Source: Thiorhodovibrio frisius (GTDB lineage Bacteria; Pseudomonadota; Gammaproteobacteria; Chromatiales; Chromatiaceae). From it: a DNA stretch of 64,000 nucleotides. The first letter of the stretch is position 1; each line of letters opens with the position of its first letter. The notes below the pieces were generated by a model. That model was not told where the DNA came from. It ran no database searches and worked only from the letters and a program-made list of their open reading frames with translations. Positions 25,902 through 34,311 of this stretch are shown piece by piece. The DNA is taken from positions 4,210,501 to 4,274,500 of the forward strand of contig NZ_CP121471.1 in assembly GCF_033954835.1 (NCBI RefSeq), in the 5' to 3' direction. The translations under genes and the position numbers were made by a program.

Positions 25902-26311
25902 GCGCAACGCCCGATGCGCCCGGAGCCAGCCAGCGGCTGGACAAATGGCTGTGGGCTGCGCGATTTTTTAAAACCCGGCAACTCGCGATCACCGCCGTGA
26001 GTGGTGGCAAGGTGCAGGTGGACGGCCAACGCTGCAAGCCAAGCCGCGCGCTGCGCCCCGGCAGCCGCGTGCACATCCAAAAAGGCGAACTGGCCTGGGA
26101 GATCGAAGTTCGCGCTCTGGCCAAACAACGCCGCCCGGCAAGCGAGGCAGCGCTTTTGTACGCCGAGGACGAGGCCAGCCGATTGCGCCGCCAGGAACTC
26201 GCCCGCGCCGCGCGCGAGAATGCCCAGCACGGCCCACGCCCACAGGGTCGCCCCACCAAACGCGACCGGCGCCAGTTGCAGGCCTTTCGAGAAACGCGCC
26301 GCGAGGAGTGA
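25898..26311 (+). CDS. hslR: Heat-shock protein 15, S4-domain RNA-binding protein
   Basis: 137 residues. The S4 domain starts at about residue 11 (RLDKWLWAARFFKTRQLA), which is the typical Hsp15 opening, and is followed by VQVDGQRCKPSRALRPG. A basic C-terminal tail carries many Arg residues. Hsp15 binds stalled 50S subunits that hold a nascent chain. Its coupling to grxC suggests a shared stress response. Confidence 0.9.
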   Translation: MSATPDAPGASQRLDKWLWAARFFKTRQLAITAVSGGKVQVDGQRCKPSRALRPGSRVHIQKGELAWEIEVRALAKQRRPASEAALLYAEDEASRLRRQELARAARENAQHGPRPQGRPTKRDRRQLQAFRETRREE

Positions 26312-26389
26312 GAAACGCCTACCACGCCCACACACTCATCACTCCTCTCCAGGCACTCTTCCGCTCCCTGACACCAGATCCGAAACAGC

Positions 26390-26845
26390 ATGGACTCCCA
26401 GGCACTGCGCGAAACCTACGATGAAATCAACGAATGTGCCTGCCCCTATGAAAAGGCGATTCTGACCGGCCAGTGCGACTGTTCGCGCGCCAGTCGCTTC
26501 TGCCTGGCCGAGCGCGAAGGGGTGCGTTGCAATGCCGAGCCGGCGCGAACGCGCTGTGCGGCGCTGCTCGAGATTCTGCGCACCCAGGCCCGCTTTACCC
26601 TAAAAACCCTGGATCAGCAGTCCGCACTGGCTCACAACAAGGCCCTGCGGGTCCAGGTTGGCGGTCTGCAAGGCCTGCACAAGGCGCTCTGGCCGGCACG
26701 CAAACTGCCCTTGATGGTCGGCGACATCGACGCCTTGATCGAACGCGCCATTGCCGAATTTGGCCGTCTTGACGCCCTGCCCTTCGGCCAGATCGTGCAG
26801 CAGATCGCCGCTTATCAGGCACGACGCCGGCGGCGGTCGCGCTAG
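26390..26845 (+). CDS. Cys-rich conserved hypothetical protein
   Basis: 151 residues. The N-terminal 60 carry seven cysteines in pairs (C-x-C-PYEKAIL at 16-18, C-x-C at 29-31, then 38, 47 and 56), a pattern suited to a metal or Fe-S site. The rest is helical with a strongly basic end (RRRRRSR). It has no signal peptide or membrane segment. I do not recognise the family. It follows hslR by 78 bases on the same strand and could be the last gene of that unit. Confidence 0.65.
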   Translation: MDSQALRETYDEINECACPYEKAILTGQCDCSRASRFCLAEREGVRCNAEPARTRCAALLEILRTQARFTLKTLDQQSALAHNKALRVQVGGLQGLHKALWPARKLPLMVGDIDALIERAIAEFGRLDALPFGQIVQQIAAYQARRRRRSR

Positions 26846-26898
26846 TTTTCTGACCGGAAGTGCCGGTTATCAAAGCGCCCCAATTATGAGAAACCATC

Positions 26899-26982
26899 AT
26901 GGCATCGAATGACGAAACGTTTTTCAGCTTCAACCGCTATGCCCTGGTTGGTCCTGGATCAATTGGCGGGAGCGGGGGCTAG
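26899..26982 (+). pseudogene. Possible truncated N terminus of a CoA-binding-type protein
   Basis: A 27-codon plus-strand frame (MASNDETFFSFNRYALVG, then a glycine-rich end) overlaps the 3' end of the DUF1566 gene. The F-F-S-x-x-x-Y-A-L-V-G start resembles the opening of small CoA-binding proteins, but the rest of such a gene is absent. It may be a relic cut off at this junction or pure chance. Confidence 0.2.
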
Positions 26983-27993
26983 GGGCGCAATTGGGGGCAA
27001 TGCTGGGGGCTCAGCCGGAGGCGCAATTGGGGGCGGACCTGGCAGCAGTCCAGGTTCCTGAGCAGCGGCGCCGGCAGCGGGTTGCTCGGCTGGCTGATCG
27101 GGATTCTCAGCGGTTCCCTGGGCGGCTGCGGGTTCTGGAGTTTGGTCGCCAGCCTGATCAGCGACCGGTTCTCCGGCCTGATCAGCGACAGGTGCGCCAG
27201 GCTGATCAGCCGCTGCGTCCGCCGGCTCGGGCTCGGCGGCCTGTCCGTCAGCTCCGGCAGCGCCTGCTGCATTCTGACCAGCTTCGGCAGCGCCCGGTTC
27301 TCCCGCAGGCGGCTCCGCACCGGCATCTGGTGCCTCTGCGTCTGGCGCGGGCTCTTGAGCTGCGGCGTCCGCCTCGGCTTCGCCTTCTTCGGGAAGCTCC
27401 CGGACCAGGCGCAGATGGACGATATTGCGCTGATTGCCGCTAAACTCCTTGCCAAAAGCGAAACCAAGCTGGCCAGCGCGAGGGGAATTGTCCGCCTCAG
27501 CGGAGTCGAACCAAAACCAGCCCGAAGGTGTGTTGGGGAAGAGCGACAAATTCACGGCCGGGAAAAAGCAGCCGGGCTGGATGATCTGGCGCAGTTCGTC
27601 GAGCTTGGGGATACGCCAGTCATCAAAGCCCGCGAAGGTGCTGTTCTCGGCGATCTCGAGCGCACGCTCCCAGGACAAATAGGCCAGACGACCCTCACGA
27701 CAGCGCTCGCCATGCAGACCTTCGGGGCATTGCTTCCAGACAAGGCGATTTTGCTCGTCGCCGACGATCCCGTCTTCGCTCAGTTTCCAGCGTTCTTCAT
27801 CGAACTTGTCCTCTGGTCCGCGACCACAGTCGAGTCCCTGGGCCGGAGCGCCAGGCTGGGCCTGGGCGCCGGGCTGGGGCTGAGCCCGGCCTTGGGCTGC
27901 GACCAGGGTCGGCAGCAACCAGAGCCCGATCAGCAGCACTGCGCGCAGTCTGAACGCGCGCCCTGGTGACAGACAGAAAAGCTGACTAGGCAA
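26959..27993 (-). CDS. Exported DUF1566 (Lcl-type) protein with low-complexity Pro/Ala/Glu tail
   Basis: 344 residues. An N-terminal signal peptide (LLIGLWLLPTLVAAQG) precedes a DUF1566 domain at about residues 70-205, recognised by the pattern RLVWKQC, then LSWERALEIAE, GFDDWRIPKLDELRQII and WFWFDS. The last about 130 residues are repetitive (VADQAGEPVADQAGDQ) and rich in Pro, Ala, Glu and Gln. The only in-frame start before the signal peptide is a TTG at 27993. It begins 17 bases after dsrS, so it is probably cotranscribed with the dsr operon. Its function is unknown; many DUF1566 proteins are cell-surface or adhesive. Confidence 0.75.
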   Translation of the reverse strand: MPSQLFCLSPGRAFRLRAVLLIGLWLLPTLVAAQGRAQPQPGAQAQPGAPAQGLDCGRGPEDKFDEERWKLSEDGIVGDEQNRLVWKQCPEGLHGERCREGRLAYLSWERALEIAENSTFAGFDDWRIPKLDELRQIIQPGCFFPAVNLSLFPNTPSGWFWFDSAEADNSPRAGQLGFAFGKEFSGNQRNIVHLRLVRELPEEGEAEADAAAQEPAPDAEAPDAGAEPPAGEPGAAEAGQNAAGAAGADGQAAEPEPADAAADQPGAPVADQAGEPVADQAGDQTPEPAAAQGTAENPDQPAEQPAAGAAAQEPGLLPGPPPIAPPAEPPALPPIAPLAPAPAN

Positions 27994-28010
27994 TTGACAT
28001 CCCCGGCGTT

Positions 28011-29195
28011 TCAGTCACGCGCGGTGCGCAAGCAGGCAATGGCCGCCTGCAAGGGTTCGACCACTGGCATGAGCTTGCGCCGCATCAGGGTGCCGAGAGT
28101 GGTTGGGTCCGGCAGCACCGGGCGCAGAGTGGCGTAGCTAACACCCGAGAGCAGGCGCAAGGCAGACATCTCAGGGCCAATGCGCGGCAGGCATGCCAGG
28201 CAGACGGCGCACGCGGCTTTGACCTCAGCTTCGGCTGCAGTAGCACTCGATTCAGCGCCATTGGATGCAGCACGACTGGATGCATCTTCTTTGGCGAAGG
28301 CATCCGCCTCGGCCTGGAGTTCGGCTAGCGATAGCCTGGGCTCGCCTTCCGGGCGCATCGGGCTGAAATACTCACGCATAAGGTCAAAGGTGGCAGTGAC
28401 CACGTCCTGGTTGGGCGGCTTGGCCAGCACCCGTGAGAGACTGTCAAGAAACCGCTGGCCGCCACCGCTGGCGCAGCGCAACAGCAGACGCGCGACCGGG
28501 TTGCCCTCTGCGGCGAGCGGGGCCAGCACCTGGTCGAGTTGCTCAATGTCGGGTCGCGGCGGCAGCGGTTCAGGCAGGTCATCCGGCAGCGCGCGCAAGA
28601 ACCCGAGCAGATAGGCCTGTTTGCGCGCGGCTTTCTGCCATAGATCCTGGCGCTCCTCGGGGCTAATCAGGCCCGGCTGCAACACCAAGCACACGGACTC
28701 CATCATCCGGTCGCTTTCGGTCTCGAACGGCAGAAATTCAATCAGATAGGTGGCCAGTTCGCCGCCCAGCCCACTGCCGGCGATGACCGGGTTGGCAAGC
28801 ATTCGCCGGGCGTTCTCGGCGTCTTCCATCGCCCACCAGGCGCGGCGGGCAAGTTCCTCTGTCAGCCCAGGCGAGCAAACCGCCGCAACCACGGCCTCGG
28901 GCTCGCCGAGCATTAGCAGTTGCTCCAGGCTTTCATCGCGCATCTGGCCCATGCGCGTCCAGCGGCGCAGGTAGACCGGATAGCCGCCGGGGGAGCCCAG
29001 AATATTGCCTGAGATCAACTCGCGCACGGCGCGCAAGTAGGGCTCTGGACGGCCGGTAGGATGCAAGGAGACACTAAGCTCGCCTTTGTCCGACAGGCAG
29101 GAGACGATAAGTTTTGACTCATCAATGCGAATGGCGCGCGGCTTGTTGGCGAGCAGCACATTAAGGCGCAGATTGTCTTCGCTCGACAAGTCCAA
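28011..29195 (-). CDS. dsrS: Sulfur oxidation protein DsrS
   Basis: 394 residues, soluble, no signal peptide, about the size reported for DsrS of Allochromatium vinosum. It opens MDLSSEDNLRLNVLLANKP from a TTG codon. It is helical, with a low-complexity Ala/Ser/Glu stretch near residue 290. DsrS is the last gene of the A. vinosum dsr operon and is a cytoplasmic protein whose role is still unclear. Identification rests on position, size and general character, not on a catalytic motif. A repeat-filled gap of 268 bases separates it from dsrR. Confidence 0.8.
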   Translation of the reverse strand: MDLSSEDNLRLNVLLANKPRAIRIDESKLIVSCLSDKGELSVSLHPTGRPEPYLRAVRELISGNILGSPGGYPVYLRRWTRMGQMRDESLEQLLMLGEPEAVVAAVCSPGLTEELARRAWWAMEDAENARRMLANPVIAGSGLGGELATYLIEFLPFETESDRMMESVCLVLQPGLISPEERQDLWQKAARKQAYLLGFLRALPDDLPEPLPPRPDIEQLDQVLAPLAAEGNPVARLLLRCASGGGQRFLDSLSRVLAKPPNQDVVTATFDLMREYFSPMRPEGEPRLSLAELQAEADAFAKEDASSRAASNGAESSATAAEAEVKAACAVCLACLPRIGPEMSALRLLSGVSYATLRPVLPDPTTLGTLMRRKLMPVVEPLQAAIACLRTARD

Positions 29196-29208
29196 GGGTG
29201 GGAACCTT

Positions 29209-29263
29209 ACTGTGAATCACAGGAATTCATTATCCGGGATGGCCGGGGTCATGAGCCTTAGGA
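29209..29263 (-). repeat. Dsr-locus short repeat, copy E1
   Basis: On the minus strand it reads CCTAAGGCTCATGACCCCGG, then CCATCCCGGATAATGAATTC and CTGTGATTCAC. It matches E2 and E3 almost base for base and abuts copy C of the larger repeat in the dsrR-dsrS gap. Confidence 0.8.
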
Positions 29264-29267
29264 TGGT

Positions 29268-29442
29268 TATAACGAAACCCTTTGAAATTTCGCCTCGTTC
29301 TGGGCCGGGTGACGGCCACGGGGGACGCCGTGAATACTTCCCTGTAGGCTTCCCGGCGGCATCCCTGATCCGATCAAGGGCCGCCGAGACCCCCGTGGCC
29401 GTCACCCGACTCAAAACCGAAAACTCCTTTGCGATTGGTATA
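29268..29442 (-). repeat. TA-flanked palindromic repeat, copy C
   Basis: 175 bases between dsrR and dsrS, nearly identical to copy B (ACGGCCACGGGGGACGCCGT shared). The perfect 18-bp internal inverted repeat should form a large hairpin in the dsr transcript and may reduce read-through to dsrS. Confidence 0.9.
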
Positions 29443-29463
29443 GCCGGTGCAGTGCCCCCGCGC

Positions 29464-29778
29464 TCAGGCGTCGCTCGGAGGCTTGTAGGTTGGATCCTTG
29501 GGGTTGAGAAAAATGAAGTGCTGATTTCCGTCATCCAGGGTGACAAAATCCATCACCGCCGTATCGAGCAGGGGCACGAACTCGGGCGCCATAACGATAT
29601 CCACGCCCTCGGAGGTGAAGCGGATGTCATCCTCGCCGATCTCATCGAATCCCATGCGGTAATCGATGGAGCCGTCCGGTTTCTGCACGGCTGCCAGTCG
29701 CAGGGAGAACCCCTCGGTTCCCCCTTGTTTCGCGGCTTTCGCGACCTGTTCAGCCGCTGTTGGAGTCACTTTGAACAT
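29464..29778 (-). CDS. dsrR: DsrR, A-type-scaffold-like protein without cysteines
   Basis: 104 residues from the ATG at 29778 (MFKVTPTAAEQV), which is the size known for DsrR; the frame's upstream extension is not family-like. It has the IscA/HesB fold pattern (LRLAAV, YRMGFDE, PEFVPLLD) but no cysteine at all, which is the defining trait of DsrR. In A. vinosum it is needed for full sulfur oxidation and affects expression of other dsr genes after transcription. It is separated from dsrN by 253 bases and from dsrS by 268, both gaps with repeats. Confidence 0.9.
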   Translation of the reverse strand: MFKVTPTAAEQVAKAAKQGGTEGFSLRLAAVQKPDGSIDYRMGFDEIGEDDIRFTSEGVDIVMAPEFVPLLDTAVMDFVTLDDGNQHFIFLNPKDPTYKPPSDA

Positions 29779-29935
29779 ACGCCGGATTTCCTGTCGTCTG
29801 TCACTGAGTCCTGCCCGGGCCTCCGCAACGGGCAGCCACCCGAAGAAACCACAGGTGGAGTGCAAAAGGTTGTTGGTGGCATGGCCATTTTCAACCGTGC
29901 CGGAGCGCGCGTTCGCACGGGTATATTGTTCCTGA

Positions 29936-30000
29936 CTCTCATGGCCCCGGCGACACCGGAGAATGATTCCATATGATTCACGGTCACCATTGTCTCAGGC
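29936..30000 (+). repeat. Dsr-locus short repeat, copy E2
   Basis: Reads CTCATGGCCCCGGCGACACC, then GGAGAATGATTCCATATGAT, then TCACGGTCACC. It shares the CCGG-n-CCGG hairpin and the GATTCACGGTCA end with E1 and E3. It sits in the dsrN-dsrR gap. Confidence 0.8.
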
Positions 30001-30031
30001 GATGGTGTCCCGAGCAATCAGCCGCAGCGCT

Positions 30032-31429
30032 TCAGCCACCAAGCGCGCGTTGAATGCTGGTGACAAAACGCTGCGGCCAGCAATTGCCCCCCACTCCGCG
30101 CAGATGGGCATAGCTGGCCAACAGGTGTTTGTGCACAATGCCGTCATGTTGACCGTCCACCCCGGTGCCGCGCAAGACCTGATAGGCATAGCTCCAGTCT
30201 GGATCGGGGCTGACCACGGCGGAATGATGGAACTCATGTGCGTTAACATCGCCCTTGTCGCCCGCGCCCGGCCAAGGACAGGCTCCGGTCTCGCGCAGGC
30301 GCACATAGCCGCGTCCCTGGGGCTTGGCATGCATGGCCACATCGGCATTGAGCACGGCACACATATCCGCCGAGCGGCCGTTCCAGTGCAGCTGGCGGCA
30401 AAGGTACATCAGCCCCCCGCATTCGGCATAAACCGGCTTGCCAGAGGCGATGAAATCGGCCACAGCAGTGCGCAAACTGCGATTGGCGGCAAGTGCCTCC
30501 ATGTGAAATTCCGGAAAGCCACCGCCGATCAACAAGGCATCCACGCCCGGCAGCTCGGATGATTGCAGCGGACTAAAGCTCAGCAGTTCCGCACCGGCTT
30601 GCTCAAGCGCAGCAAGATCGTCCGGATAATAAAAGCCGAAGGCAGCATCGCGCGCGATGCCGATTTTGATCCCTGATATCGGCTTGGCATCGGCCCCGGC
30701 TGCCGGCGTTGCACTAGCAGACGCGGTTTGGGCTAGCGGTCCAGGCTGCTCGGTTGCCGCAATCGCCAGCAGAGCGTCGCAGTCGACATGCTCGGCAACA
30801 CGGGCGCGAATCTGCTCAACCTTGTGGCCGGTGGCCTGAGCCTCGTTGCTCGGCACCAACCCGAGATGGCGCTCGTCGATATCCAGCTCCGCCAGGCGCG
30901 GCAGCATGCCGAGCACGGGTAGATCAGTGTAATGCTCGACCACCCGAAGCAGATTTGCGCCATGACGGCCACCGCCGATGCGGTTCAAAATCACCCCGGC
31001 AATGGGCAGCTGGGGGTCGAACGCCTGGAAGCCCAACAGCAGGGGCGCGATGCCACGGCCCAGGCCCTTACAGTCGATCACTAACACCAGGGGCACGCCC
31101 AGCAGCTTAACCAACTCGGCATTGCTGCCGGCGCCATTCATGTGGACGCTGTCGTAGAGGCCGACGTTGCCCTCAATCAAGCGCAGATCGCTGCCCCGGC
31201 CATCGCGCTGAAAAGATGCGCGAATCTCATCGGCAGCCATGGTGTGAAAATCGAGATTGAAGCAGGCGCGCCCGGCGGCCAGCGCGAGCCACATGGGGTC
31301 GATGTAGTCAGGGCCTTTCTTGAAGGGGCTGACCTTCAGGCCGCAACGCCGCAGCTCAGCCGTGAGGCCGATGCTCAGCGTGGTCTTGCCGGAGGACTTG
31401 TGCGCTGCGGAGAAGTAGAGGCTAGGCAT
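30032..31429 (-). CDS. dsrN: DsrN, siroheme amidase (CbiA/CobB-type glutamine amidotransferase)
   Basis: 465 residues with an N-terminal P-loop ATPase (AHKSSGKTTLSIGL) and a C-terminal class-I glutamine amidotransferase-like domain (ALLIGGGFPE, then YAECGGLMYL with the nucleophilic Cys), as in cobyrinic acid a,c-diamide synthase. In the dsr operon this protein amidates siroheme to siroamide, the cofactor of DsrAB. Position between dsrP and dsrR is diagnostic; in a cobalamin context the same fold would be called CbiA. It starts 75 bases after dsrP. Confidence 0.92.
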   Translation of the reverse strand: MPSLYFSAAHKSSGKTTLSIGLTAELRRCGLKVSPFKKGPDYIDPMWLALAAGRACFNLDFHTMAADEIRASFQRDGRGSDLRLIEGNVGLYDSVHMNGAGSNAELVKLLGVPLVLVIDCKGLGRGIAPLLLGFQAFDPQLPIAGVILNRIGGGRHGANLLRVVEHYTDLPVLGMLPRLAELDIDERHLGLVPSNEAQATGHKVEQIRARVAEHVDCDALLAIAATEQPGPLAQTASASATPAAGADAKPISGIKIGIARDAAFGFYYPDDLAALEQAGAELLSFSPLQSSELPGVDALLIGGGFPEFHMEALAANRSLRTAVADFIASGKPVYAECGGLMYLCRQLHWNGRSADMCAVLNADVAMHAKPQGRGYVRLRETGACPWPGAGDKGDVNAHEFHHSAVVSPDPDWSYAYQVLRGTGVDGQHDGIVHKHLLASYAHLRGVGGNCWPQRFVTSIQRALGG

Positions 31430-31435
31430 TGAGGT

Positions 31436-31461
31436 CGGGCCGGTCGGCTCGGGCCGGCCCG
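31436..31461 (-). promoter_or_regulatory. GC-rich hairpin in the dsrP-dsrN gap
   Basis: CGGGCCGG and CCGGCCCG form an 8-bp stem with a 10-base loop just upstream of the dsrN start. It could protect or attenuate the message. No direct evidence of function. Confidence 0.4.
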
Positions 31462-31504
31462 AAACAAGCCGCGCATCCGTGTTTTACGGGAATTTGAGAT
31501 GAGG

Positions 31505-32743
31505 CTATTTCCCGCGGCTTTCGGCAGCGGCAATGTGAGGGTCCACCTCTCGGTCAGCTAAAGACTCTGGCAGGAACTGCAAAACCCGAATACCAACTGT
31601 GGTGATCAGCAGGGCCACGGCCACGCCGCCAATGCCAAGCAGGAACTCTGGCAGGCTTGGCCAGTAGGGCGCAACGGCGCCGCCAATATCGCCCGGGGCG
31701 CCGAACTCGACCACCGTTTTGCCAGGGAACATTTCCTGCGGGTAAGCCTGGCTGCCGATAATGATCACATACATGGCCGCCAGCCCACCAAAGATGACCA
31801 GCGCGCTGGCCAGGGCAATAGCTTTGGGATTCTTGTTGTGTTGCGGGTGATAGATGATACCTAGGGGCACCAGACTGCCGACAACAATCCAACCGAACCA
31901 GAAAGCCAGGGTGTAGATCCCGCCGCTCACCAGCAGGAAATGCTCGATATTCTGCGTCTGAGCACCATACAGGCGAGTCAGGTGATAGATGAGCGTGAAA
32001 TAGAGCACCCCAGCCACAAACAAGCCCAGGAGGTTTTTCAGCCGTTTGAGCATCAAGGCGCCGATGAGGCGGTCATCCTGCTCAAAGCTGTACATCAGCA
32101 CCAAAATGTAAATGGCAAGCCCGTAGGCGAAGGACATGACGACAAACATGGGCGCCAGAACCGCCGTGTCGTAAGCTTCGCGTCCAACCAGAAAGCCAAA
32201 GATTGACCCGGTACCAGTGGTCAGCGCCAGGCGCCACAGAAAAGCGAAAGACCCGACCGGCTTTTTGTAGGGGTCGCCCTTGCGATCAGCCATGGTCCAA
32301 AGGTAGGCGATAACTATGGCCACAAAGCCGGTATAGAGAAAAATGTTCCAAGCAAAGATGGAACTGAAATTGTAAGTGGTCATGGCCACGGCGAGCCGGT
32401 CCGGTCGACCAAGATCCAGCACCAGCACCAGCAGGCCACCGATCAGCAGGGCAGCTGCCAGCAGGCCGGACAGGCGGCCCAAGGGTTTATAGAAGGATTT
32501 GTCGAACACTGTGCCAATGGAGGCGACATTGAGCGCGCCCGAGGCCGAGACGATTAAGAAGACCGCAAATACATGCGGTGTTCCCCAGACCACCGAATTG
32601 GTCATGCCGGTAACCCAGTGGCCGTGGTGCTCCATATAGAGCGCGGCAAGCCCGCCAATGGCAATGACACCGGCCAGTATGGCCAGCAGGCTCCAGTAGC
32701 GCGATGATTCAATGCGCCATTCGCGATAGACGATTCTTCTCAT
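31505..32743 (-). CDS. dsrP: DsrP, polytopic NrfD-type quinone-interacting subunit
   Basis: 412 residues from the ATG at 32743 (MRRIVYREW), 19 bases after dsrO; a longer frame would overlap dsrO. About ten hydrophobic helices follow the NrfD/PsrC pattern. In the DsrMKJOP complex DsrP is the second membrane quinone/quinol module and partners the Fe-S protein DsrO and the cytochrome DsrJ. It is immediately followed by dsrN. Confidence 0.93.
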   Translation of the reverse strand: MRRIVYREWRIESSRYWSLLAILAGVIAIGGLAALYMEHHGHWVTGMTNSVVWGTPHVFAVFLIVSASGALNVASIGTVFDKSFYKPLGRLSGLLAAALLIGGLLVLVLDLGRPDRLAVAMTTYNFSSIFAWNIFLYTGFVAIVIAYLWTMADRKGDPYKKPVGSFAFLWRLALTTGTGSIFGFLVGREAYDTAVLAPMFVVMSFAYGLAIYILVLMYSFEQDDRLIGALMLKRLKNLLGLFVAGVLYFTLIYHLTRLYGAQTQNIEHFLLVSGGIYTLAFWFGWIVVGSLVPLGIIYHPQHNKNPKAIALASALVIFGGLAAMYVIIIGSQAYPQEMFPGKTVVEFGAPGDIGGAVAPYWPSLPEFLLGIGGVAVALLITTVGIRVLQFLPESLADREVDPHIAAAESRGK

Positions 32744-32762
32744 GACCGCTTGTCCTCGCGGG

Positions 32763-33575
32763 TTAGATGCCGGCATAGCGCACGCCGGTATTGAGTTCGA
32801 GATCCTGGCGGATCTGGCGGCTGTTGATCTGCCGCAGAGCCTCTCGCAACGGGCCGTGCGGCTCATTCAGGTCGCCGAAAAGGATAGCGGCATGGCCGGC
32901 CTCCTGGCAGGCGTCAGCACAAGCGGTGCTGGTTTCGCCGTTATCGAGGCGGTAGGCGCAGAGGTTACAACTCTCCACACAGCCCTGGCCGCGTGGAGAC
33001 CGGGTAAGCTTCTCAGCCACTTGCTCGTGGATAAATGAGCGCGCCTTGTAGGGACATGCCATCATGCAATAGCGGCAGCCGATGCAAGTATGACGGTTCA
33101 CCATCACTATGCCGTCAGCACGCTTAAATGATGCACCAGTCGGACACACGTCCACACAAGGCGGGTTCTCGCAGTGCTGACACATGAGCGGCAGATTGGT
33201 CATGCGTCCAGTCAGGTTGTCGCGCAGTTTGACTTTTCTGATCCAGGTTGCGCGCTGGTTGTCCCACTTGAGCGGCTTGATGCCTTCGGGCGCTTCTTGC
33301 AAATCGAGGCCGTTTTCGTGCTCGCATGCTTCAACACAGGCGTTACAGCCGTCGGCGCATTTCGCGGTGTCGATCAGCATACCCCAGCGCTTGATGTCGG
33401 TCACCGGGGTGGTGCGCGGAGCAGCAACCGCAGCCGTATGCAGCAACACTCCCGGAGCCACCGCTGCGGTAGCCACCCCGGCGGCGGTAGCGAGAAAGTC
33501 GCGCCGACTGCGGTCAGGCTGTTGCTCGAGATCTGGCTTTTGGTCGATATCTGAGTGTTTAATTTGCTCGCTCAT
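32763..33575 (-). CDS. dsrO: DsrO, Tat-exported ferredoxin-like Fe-S subunit
   Basis: 270 residues with a twin-arginine signal (SRRDFLATAAG) and four 4Fe-4S binding sets: CADGCNACVEAC, CQHCENPPCVDVC, CIGCRYCMMAC and CVESCNLC. It is the periplasmic electron-transfer subunit of DsrMKJOP, between DsrP and DsrJ. Its start overlaps the dsrJ stop by ATGA, which implies coupled translation. Confidence 0.95.
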   Translation of the reverse strand: MSEQIKHSDIDQKPDLEQQPDRSRRDFLATAAGVATAAVAPGVLLHTAAVAAPRTTPVTDIKRWGMLIDTAKCADGCNACVEACEHENGLDLQEAPEGIKPLKWDNQRATWIRKVKLRDNLTGRMTNLPLMCQHCENPPCVDVCPTGASFKRADGIVMVNRHTCIGCRYCMMACPYKARSFIHEQVAEKLTRSPRGQGCVESCNLCAYRLDNGETSTACADACQEAGHAAILFGDLNEPHGPLREALRQINSRQIRQDLELNTGVRYAGI

Positions 33576-34159
33576 GGCTCTTTAAAATCCTCCTGCCGAG
33601 CCGCCTCCGGCACCTGCACCAGTGCGGCGCCGAGTGGCCGAACGCCTGCTGGCCGGGTGGTGGATGACCTGGCGGCTGCTGGGTCTTGGGGCAACCCCTG
33701 CAAAGGGACGGATGTCTCTTCTTCGGTCACCTGATTCCAGCCTTCCCCGTCTGGAACAGTCGCATGGCAATCAAAGCAGTTCAGGGTCACTGCAGCCGTT
33801 TCGTGGCAGGCATTACAGAACTGCCCCTTGCCATTGACAGGAACTGGAGTCCCATCAGCGGTGTGTCCTGTATGACAGCCCACGCAGCCAGAAAGGCTGT
33901 ACTTGGTGTGTCGAATGCCGTTGTAGACAGTGGTATCGCGCTGATGGCGAATATACTCCATGTGGTAGCGACGCATTTCGCGGGTGGGCTCGACGCAGCG
34001 ATCAAGTTCCGCCGCCTTGGAGCCCGGCACAACAAAGCCGCCGATGGCCTCGGCGCGGGCCACCCCGGTACTCGTCAATGCGCTACCCATTACTGTCAGC
34101 ACCATCAGAGTGAAACAACCCGCGAACCACCAAGGGTTGGTGACTTTCGCTTCCGTCAT
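33572..34159 (-). CDS. dsrJ: DsrJ, triheme cytochrome c
   Basis: 195 residues with an N-terminal hydrophobic anchor/signal and three heme-c motifs: CVGCH, CNACH and CFDCH. A cysteine at position 55 (ELDRCVEP) is in the place of the unusual cysteine heme ligand described for DsrJ. The protein is longer than the about 150 residues usual for DsrJ because of a Pro/Ala/Arg-rich tail after the last heme. It acts on the periplasmic side of the DsrMKJOP complex. Confidence 0.92.
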   Translation of the reverse strand: MTEAKVTNPWWFAGCFTLMVLTVMGSALTSTGVARAEAIGGFVVPGSKAAELDRCVEPTREMRRYHMEYIRHQRDTTVYNGIRHTKYSLSGCVGCHTGHTADGTPVPVNGKGQFCNACHETAAVTLNCFDCHATVPDGEGWNQVTEEETSVPLQGLPQDPAAARSSTTRPAGVRPLGAALVQVPEAARQEDFKEP

Positions 34160-34259
34160 GAACGCCTCCGGATATCCTGTGTGATCTCGTCCGCCTTCCT
34201 AGAACATCGTCGGATCAAACATCTTGGCCTGTATCTGTCGTCCGGGTCAGCCCTGAGAT

Positions 34260-34288
34260 GGCGCGGTGTCAAAAGTTGACGCCGCGCC
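34260..34288 (-). promoter_or_regulatory. Strong hairpin in the dsrL-dsrJ gap
   Basis: GGCGCGG and GTCAA pair with TTGAC and CCGCGCC around a three-base loop, with one mismatch. It lies after the dsrJ upstream region and before the dsrL end, i.e. between the two genes in the message. No U-run follows, so RNA stabilisation or processing is more likely than termination. Confidence 0.5.
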
Positions 34289-34311
34289 CCCTCTAAGTGG
34301 ACTCGGTGGAC

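Noticed and set aside
30032-31429. Calling dsrN a cobalamin gene (cbiA/cobB)
   Set aside because: Its place between dsrP and dsrR is the known dsrN position, where the protein amidates siroheme.
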